From assembly GCA_964594075.1 (NCBI GenBank), contig CAZQKW010000080.1, positions 1 to 10,128 of the forward strand: a stretch of DNA of 10,128 nucleotides. The letters are read 5' to 3'. This document shows positions 5,968-10,128 of the stretch, piece by piece. Within the stretch, counting starts at the first letter, position 1. Each line of letters starts with the position of its first letter. Position numbers and translations under genes: made by a program. Below the pieces are notes generated by a model. That model was given only the letters and a program-made list of their open reading frames with translations, had not been told where the DNA came from and did not search any database. The stretch comes from CAZQKW01 sp964594075. Lineage in GTDB: Bacteria; Desulfobacterota; WTBG01; CAIYCZ01.

Positions 5968-6337
5968 GTTCTTGGTTGAAACTAATTAGTGGCTCCCATG
6001 CTCTTTTTCTCGTTCATTCGGCCGTTGTTTCACAACGTCCTGATTCACATTAAAAAAACGGCGTCCCTATTTCCCCTCCAATCGTTTATCTAACCCGTGC
6101 ATACATCACCCCTCAGGTAAAATCTGTCACGCAGCCTCAGACAGCCTATGACGTTCAGCCTGTAAGGCCTCAATCCTTTTCACAAACGATGCGATTGGGT
6201 AGCAAAAGGGTCACCCATTACTCTGTCACAAGGACAGCATTATGATCAATAGGGCTACAATCGGCAGCTGCGCAAGGGCAGCCTTTGCCGTCTAGCTCAT
6301 GGTCTGCAGTCCTCTACAGAAAAACAATCCTACTACC
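5968..6337. other. Gene-poor spacer with possible remnants
   Basis: No complete gene is seen. A small hairpin CGTTGT-TTC-ACAACG lies at 6023-6037. GGCGTCCCTATTTCCCC (6060-6076) recalls short motifs scattered near RAYT genes. On the minus strand 6127-6210 gives an open, coding-like tail, SFVKRIEALQAERHRLSEAA and stop. It reads like the coiled-coil end of a longer protein but has a stop immediately upstream and no start. No terminator is evident after the yihY-like gene. Confidence 0.35.
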
Positions 6338-7195
6338 TTAATTGCTCCGCGCAGGAAGCGCCCGCTCTTTTCGAGCGCTTTCCAGATTCCGGACCATCTC
6401 CGCTCCCATAAGAAAAACGCTCGCCGCAAAAAAGACCCACAACAGGAATAGGACCACTGCGGTCAAGGAGCCGTAAATCATGCCCAGTTGTGAAACTTTA
6501 AACATGGCATAATATGTAAAAAGGTATTTCCCGGCCTCCAGCAAGAGGGTGGTGGCCAGCGCCCCGATTAGCGCACTATTCAGCCTTATTGTCTTTTCCG
6601 GCAGCACCATAAAGAGTGTTGTAGTCATCAAGAACCAAAAAACCATAGGCAGAAAAAAGCCCATGATCAAACGCGTAATGATGCCACTGTCCAGCCAGGG
6701 TATATATTGAGCCAGCGTTTCCAGGAAAGGTAACATGACTCGAACGCCGAAAAAGAAAAAAAGCAGAATAATCATGGAGATGGTCAGCAATAAGGAAAGC
6801 AGCATGGACTTCAATAAAGACCGCTTTCTCTCAGATTCAAAGATAAGGTTTACTGCCCTCTCGAAAGTAGAGTATAGCTGGTAAGAAAAATATGCGTAGA
6901 GCACCAGAGAAAAGAAACCGACCTGCTGGTATCTTATAGTCTTCTGAATTTCCGCCATGACTTCATAAGTTGCCTGGGGGAAAAAGTCTGCCACTCGGGC
7001 AGCCAGAAAATCAAAGAATGCCTGATTTTCTCCCAGGAAGTGCCCAAAAATACCCACTAAAAACAGAAAAAAGGGCACAATGGACATAATGAAAAAACAG
7101 GTGATCGATCCGGCCAGCATTGGACCGTCGTGCCTGAAAAAATTGATGAAGCTCCGCCACATTATTACCGAAGGTATCTCTAACGGGCAAGACAT
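6338..7195 (-). CDS. YihY/virulence factor BrkB family membrane protein
   Basis: A 285-residue inner-membrane protein with about six hydrophobic segments and a basic C-terminal tail. Family features (PF03631) include the N-terminal DDG-like HDGPMLAGSITCFFIMSIVPFF region (22-43), LFSYQLYSTF-type helix near 100-111 (AYFSYQLYSTFERAVN), and the diagnostic YGSLTAVVLFLLWVFF with FLMGAE (241-266). The family was once thought to be RNase BN and later linked to complement resistance in Bordetella; its biochemical role is unsettled. The start is uncertain: ATG at 7195 has no visible ribosome site, and ATG at 7162 (residue 12, MWRSFINFF) gives a more family-like N-terminus but is also poorly preceded. 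A possible 45-residue gene ends 16 bp upstream on the same strand. Confidence 0.9.
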   Translation of the reverse strand: MSCPLEIPSVIMWRSFINFFRHDGPMLAGSITCFFIMSIVPFFLFLVGIFGHFLGENQAFFDFLAARVADFFPQATYEVMAEIQKTIRYQQVGFFSLVLYAYFSYQLYSTFERAVNLIFESERKRSLLKSMLLSLLLTISMIILLFFFFGVRVMLPFLETLAQYIPWLDSGIITRLIMGFFLPMVFWFLMTTTLFMVLPEKTIRLNSALIGALATTLLLEAGKYLFTYYAMFKVSQLGMIYGSLTAVVLFLLWVFFAASVFLMGAEMVRNLESARKERALPARSN

Positions 7196-7211
7196 AAAGT
7201 CTATAATTTAT

Positions 7212-7349
7212 TTAATCAGATATGGACAGAGTATTTTTTCTTAAACCGGATGCGCCCGCAAGGCAGAATTCTGAGCCGCAATGGCTTTCTTTCCTTTGTA
7301 AATTTCCAGACGGATAAGGGCTCCAGACCCCGGCGTCCTGCTGTTTCAT
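7212..7349 (-). CDS. Possible small protein of 45 residues, unrecognised
   Basis: ATG at 7349 is preceded by AAGGAG at a six-base spacing, a strong ribosome site. The frame reads MKQQDAGVWSPYPSGNLQRK and ends in RKNTLSISD before TAA. It is hydrophilic, with two cysteines (24 and 29) and no signal or membrane segment. I do not recognise a family. It lies between the baeRF gene and the YihY-like gene, ending 16 bp before the latter, so it could be co-transcribed or act as a leader peptide. It may equally be the start of a gene whose remainder is lost. The ribosome site is the main support. Confidence 0.4.
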   Translation of the reverse strand: MKQQDAGVWSPYPSGNLQRKESHCGSEFCLAGASGLRKNTLSISD

Positions 7350-7407
7350 GTGATTCTCCTTGATTGAAAGCTCGAAAACCGTTACCAGTTCGCGTTCTTA
7401 ATACCGG

Positions 7408-7456
7408 TTGGGATTTGACAAAGTCCCAATTGACAGGATAGCTTTTCCAGAAAAGC
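7408..7456. repeat. Two adjacent inverted repeats between baeRF and small ORF
   Basis: TTGGGA-TTTGACAAAG-TCCCAA (7408-7429) is nearly palindromic through its centre. GCTTTTC-CA-GAAAAGC (7441-7456) has 7-bp perfect arms. Neither is followed by a T-run on either strand, so they do not look like standard terminators. Two TTGACA copies in the plus direction (7415-7420, 7430-7435) lack good -10 partners. Confidence 0.45.
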
Positions 7457-7478
7457 GTTTACTTATCTCTACTCTCCA

Positions 7479-8630
7479 TCAATAGCGAAGAAGCGCAGCA
7501 ACAAGTCCCTGATCGGGGACTTCTTCCGGTGAAACCGCGTAGACAGCGCCTCCCTTTATCAGGGTTTGGATCGCCGAGAGATCCAGGAGGTCATGATCAC
7601 CTGGTTCAGGTGATTCGTGCTCGTAGACCTTGTCTTTTTGTGAATCAAACCGTCCCCATACCTGCACCTCTACGGCAACAAAGAGCACGTCGATCCGCCC
7701 CTGATGAGCCGCCAGGACCGCTTCCGCAATGTCGGTGGTGGTCTTTCCGGTGCCCGCTAGTTGCCGGTAGCGAGCATAGGCTCCTTCCCGTTCCCTTTCG
7801 AATACGGGCGCCACGATTGCCCATGCCTGTTGGTGAAGGACCTCGGGTGAAAGCCCTTCAGGATTTCCAGGAATCCCTTCATCCATCAGATGCGGGTAGG
7901 TATTGACTTGCCTATAGAGGGGGAAAAGGGCTTCGACACCGGCCAGAACCAGGGGGGACTGCCCGTTCGGCAGTATGCCACGGATGTGTTTATCGATGAT
8001 GCGAAACCATTGCCGCATGCGGTTTTTGATTTCGTTGCTGGTGTCATGCCCATGGAACACCGCCGGCCGATTACCCGTCCCGGAAGGTGTGCCCGTATGA
8101 AATTGCAGTTGTTTTTCCGGAAAGCCCTCCGGCAGGGTTTCGGCAAGAGTCTGCGGCACGCCCTCCAGTTCGATTTCATCGATGGTATGGCATGTTCCTT
8201 CCAGCACCCGCAACTGATTCTGACTGGCGGCGAGAATAAAGAATGTGCTGTCGCTGGTCAGGATCGGAAGCAGCGGCTTGACATGAAAGCGGTCTGCCAC
8301 CACCACCAGCTCAGTGAATCTGATGGGCAGTCTGAAAAAGTGAAGGATATCCTCCGAGCAAAACAGCGCCAGTCCATCGCTTTGATGCCGCCAGAACGAT
8401 TGATCCTGCAATAAACGGTGAGGCTCTTTGAGAAAATCCCGTATTTCCGCTGAACGCATGCCTTCGGTTAGAAGTCGCTCTTCGGCCTGGCGCAGAAGGT
8501 TTTTGAAACGGATCGGATCCTGCTCAGTCTCCCGTCCGGTTCGGTGCGCCGGCATGTAGAGGGAAAGACAGAGGCCGGGATGGGTTTCGACAAATATCCG
8601 CCTAAGATGTTCAACGGTGATTCTATCCAT
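7479..8630 (-). CDS. Bacterial eRF1-family protein (baeRF, family 3-like)
   Basis: A cytoplasmic protein of 383 residues. The N-terminal block LSLYMPAHRTGRETEQDPIR (22-41) followed by FKNLL is the hallmark of baeRF family 3 proteins. A middle domain includes SPLVLAGVEALFPLYRQVNTYP (225-246), the position of the RNase H-like domain 2 of eRF1. The C-terminal part GRIDVLFVAVEVQVWGRFD (311-329) to the LLRY end matches the Pelota/L7Ae-like third domain. These proteins resemble archaeal/eukaryotic release factors but lack a proven role; ribosome rescue or hibernation has been proposed from their folds. AAAGGAGG six bases before ATG fixes the start. It follows the CNNM pseudogene by 68 bp. The GTGKTTTD stretch at 293-300 is not a real P-loop in this fold. 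Confidence 0.82.
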   Translation of the reverse strand: MDRITVEHLRRIFVETHPGLCLSLYMPAHRTGRETEQDPIRFKNLLRQAEERLLTEGMRSAEIRDFLKEPHRLLQDQSFWRHQSDGLALFCSEDILHFFRLPIRFTELVVVADRFHVKPLLPILTSDSTFFILAASQNQLRVLEGTCHTIDEIELEGVPQTLAETLPEGFPEKQLQFHTGTPSGTGNRPAVFHGHDTSNEIKNRMRQWFRIIDKHIRGILPNGQSPLVLAGVEALFPLYRQVNTYPHLMDEGIPGNPEGLSPEVLHQQAWAIVAPVFEREREGAYARYRQLAGTGKTTTDIAEAVLAAHQGRIDVLFVAVEVQVWGRFDSQKDKVYEHESPEPGDHDLLDLSAIQTLIKGGAVYAVSPEEVPDQGLVAALLRY

Positions 8631-8698
8631 GCAAAACCTCCTTTCTTTGATTGATCATTTATGTGTTGTTGTCGCCTGCGGCGAATCTGAAGGCTTTC

Positions 8699-8980
8699 TC
8701 ATTGGGTGCAGGTCTCCTTCGAATTGCCGGTCGAGCCCTGATCCAAAACGGGGTTTTGCACAATGCCCCGCAACAGCCTTCCCAGGATATCGCCCCCGGT
8801 GATGATCTGCCAGGTCTCGCTCCAGAGCAGGATGACGTCATGATCCGCCTGTTTGTTACCCTTGGCAACCTCCAATTGGAGTTCGAGCTTGCTGATGGTA
8901 AAAAAGGCCAGGTTAAGGCCTGACTACATGGCCGACTGGAAAAGACACAACAAAATCCCAATCCAGATAGACAAGGTCAT
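8699..8980 (-). pseudogene. CNNM/DUF21-CBS protein, internally deleted with in-frame stop
   Basis: From ATG 8980 the frame reads MTLSIWIGILLCLFQSAM, then TAG where a Phe codon is expected, then SGLNLAFFTISKLELQLEVA and KGNKQA. That is the beginning of a DUF21 (CNNM/CorC-type) membrane domain: FSGxNLAFFxISxLxLExxAxxGN. Without a frame change it then jumps to DVILLWSETWQIITGGDILG and RLLRGIV, which looks like the end of a CBS module, and stops at 8699. Only 93 codons remain where the family usually has about 350 or more, so the later membrane helices and most of the CBS pair are missing. Intact relatives are thought to handle Mg2+/Co2+ or other divalent ions. It is not functional as written. 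Confidence 0.7.
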
Positions 8981-9231
8981 AACTCAAGACTTCCTTACCA
9001 CTAACCTTTTTTAACATTTTCGAATTCCTCCCACCAAACGTCCGAATCCAACCTCTTACAAAAAATGTCTGTTTACGTTTCAGTTACCACCATCCCATAA
9101 AGCTGATGATAAATGAGCCCTGGCATTTACAATCATATCCCCCGTGGTGTCGGTCAGGCCGGAAGGATCTCCCATCATCGTTTTTTTTGCATAATCGGTT
9201 CTTTCTGCTCGTAAAAACGTAGAAGCACGGC
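8981..9231. other. Spacer between M50-CBS gene and CNNM pseudogene
   Basis: No convincing gene. On the minus strand 9080-9178 is a 32-residue open frame (MMGDPSGLTDTTGDMIVNAR, ending LWDGGN) without a clear ribosome site. A second short frame starts at an ATG near 9017 behind GGGAGG and overlaps the CNNM start; it is more likely a by-product. No hairpin with a T-run follows the M50 gene. Confidence 0.4.
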
Positions 9232-10128
9232 CTATGGTTCAAGCTCAACCTTCAGCTCGAAGAATTTCATCATGTCCTTGAGACTGATGATGCCTGCCAG
9301 CCCGTTGCCCTCTGTGACCATAAGACGGCTGGAACCGGTCCGGGTCATGAGCGCCAGGGCCTCAATGGCATCGGCCTTCACATCAATGCTGTTTTCCGGG
9401 GAGCAGCCGACGGCGATTTCTCCGGCCGTCCTGCTCTGCCACGCCTCTCTTGGTATATCTTTCACCTGTTTCATGGTGACACAGCCATGAAGCCTGTTGC
9501 CTTCCTCAACAACCGGAAACAGCTTGAACTGATGGCGGTAAATGAAGTCTTCCACAAGTTCTTCCACGGTGGTGGAAGGCGACACCGTCACGGGGTCTTT
9601 CTTCATGAAACGCCCAACCGGCTCCCCCTCCAGCGCCTTGCGCACAAGAAGCTGACTGTAAGACATCTTTGCGGCACTTCGGAGAAACATCCCGATAAAA
9701 AACCACCACATGCCACCAATGAAATTGTTGCCGAAAAACTGGAGAATTCCCATAAAAATGAGAAACAGGCCGAATCCGGAACCTATTCCCGCGGCAATCC
9801 GGGTGGCCCACCGCAGGTTTTTCTTCCAGCCCCACAATAAAGCGCGCAGAATACGGCCTCCGTCCAGCGGGAAGGCGGGAACGAGGTTGAAGACGGCCAG
9901 GATACCATTGATCCAGGCCAGGTACTTGATCACCCCATAGACGGGCTCGGGCCATCCGACGCTTTTTGTAATTTGAGACAGTTCGTAAAAGACCACTGCC
10001 AGGATGATGCTGGAAAGAGGTCCAGCAATGGCCATCATGAATTCCGCTTTTGCGCTAGGAGGCTCTTCTTTCATCTCCGCAACCCCGCCAAAGAGAAAAA
10101 GGGTGATCCCCTTGATCGGCATCCCGAA
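9232..10128 (-). CDS. Site-2 protease family (M50) metallopeptidase with CBS domains (partial)
   Basis: The gene runs off the right edge; 298 codons plus the stop are visible, opening FGMPIKGITLFLFGGVAEM. Numbering from that Met, the second metal-binding element NLVPAFPLDGGR (79-90) supplies the catalytic Asp87, and transmembrane segments lie near 29-47, 64-82 and 113-150. The HExxH zinc motif should be just upstream, outside the window. Two CBS domains follow (about 170-225 and 235-290) in the cytoplasm. This is the Rip3/SpoIVFB-like CBS-containing class, which cleaves membrane proteins within the bilayer; CBS pairs usually sense adenine nucleotides. The target is unknown and no anti-sigma factor is adjacent. 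The minus-strand genes downstream may be co-transcribed, but a 251-bp gap makes this uncertain. Confidence 0.9.
   Translation of the reverse strand, partial: FGMPIKGITLFLFGGVAEMKEEPPSAKAEFMMAIAGPLSSIILAVVFYELSQITKSVGWPEPVYGVIKYLAWINGILAVFNLVPAFPLDGGRILRALLWGWKKNLRWATRIAAGIGSGFGLFLIFMGILQFFGNNFIGGMWWFFIGMFLRSAAKMSYSQLLVRKALEGEPVGRFMKKDPVTVSPSTTVEELVEDFIYRHQFKLFPVVEEGNRLHGCVTMKQVKDIPREAWQSRTAGEIAVGCSPENSIDVKADAIEALALMTRTGSSRLMVTEGNGLAGIISLKDMMKFFELKVELEP

Noticed and set aside
6241..6294. Plus-strand 17-residue frame after AAGGACAG
   Set aside because: Very short, with no recognisable content and no downstream gene in that direction.
7731..7754. GTGKTTTD in the baeRF protein as a P-loop
   Set aside because: The rest of the protein fits the eRF1-like family, with no other NTPase motif or hydrophobic strand before the loop.
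8651..8923. Plus-strand 90-residue frame
   Set aside because: The minus strand in the same place reads a recognisable DUF21 beginning and CBS-like end; the plus frame matches no family I know.

Overview
The window reads as a piece of chromosome from a Gram-negative, probably anaerobic bacterium. Lipoprotein and outer-membrane genes point to a double membrane. A cysteine-rich ATC-hydrolase-like protein, a bacterial eRF1-family protein, a CNNM/CBS remnant and an M50-CBS protease together look most like Desulfobacterota. This assignment is an inference from gene content, since the window has no rRNA or marker gene.

Layout. (1) 1-843, minus strand: the start of a glycine-zipper OmpA-type lipoprotein and an L-2-amino-thiazoline-4-carboxylic-acid-hydrolase-like protein. 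Each is preceded by a TTGACA-type promoter with a 17-bp spacer. (2) 1050-2540, plus strand: an AT-rich polytopic membrane protein resembling GT-C glycosyltransferases. (3) 2541 to about 4830, minus strand: a patch that looks foreign and is visibly more GC-rich at its left end. In transcription order it holds a decayed REP-associated (Y1/RAYT) transposase, a twice-frameshifted DUF4177 gene, an intact small yidD homologue whose ATG overlaps the DUF4177 stop, an intact Na/Pi cotransporter, and the first ~40 codons of a type I restriction methyltransferase (hsdM). The hsdM piece is cut off 15 bp from the stop codon of gene (2). (4) 4830-5967, minus strand: an outer-membrane beta-barrel protein with a strong terminator. 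Its promoter is followed directly by a perfect TetR-type palindrome. (5) 5968-6337: gene-poor sequence with possible remnants. (6) 6338-10128, minus strand: a site-2-protease-like M50 peptidase with CBS domains (N-terminus outside the window), a CNNM/DUF21-CBS pseudogene with an in-frame stop and a large internal deletion, a baeRF-family protein, a possible 45-residue protein, and a YihY/BrkB membrane protein.

The genes do not form one pathway. The main theme is envelope functions plus decay: four pseudogenes were found by reading across frames (RAYT, DUF4177, hsdM, CNNM), and none shows as a single complete reading frame. I found no tRNA, rRNA, CRISPR array or complete insertion sequence. 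The most useful leads are the DUF4177-yidD coupled pair, the hsdM scar, the operator-controlled porin-like gene, and the internally deleted CNNM gene.
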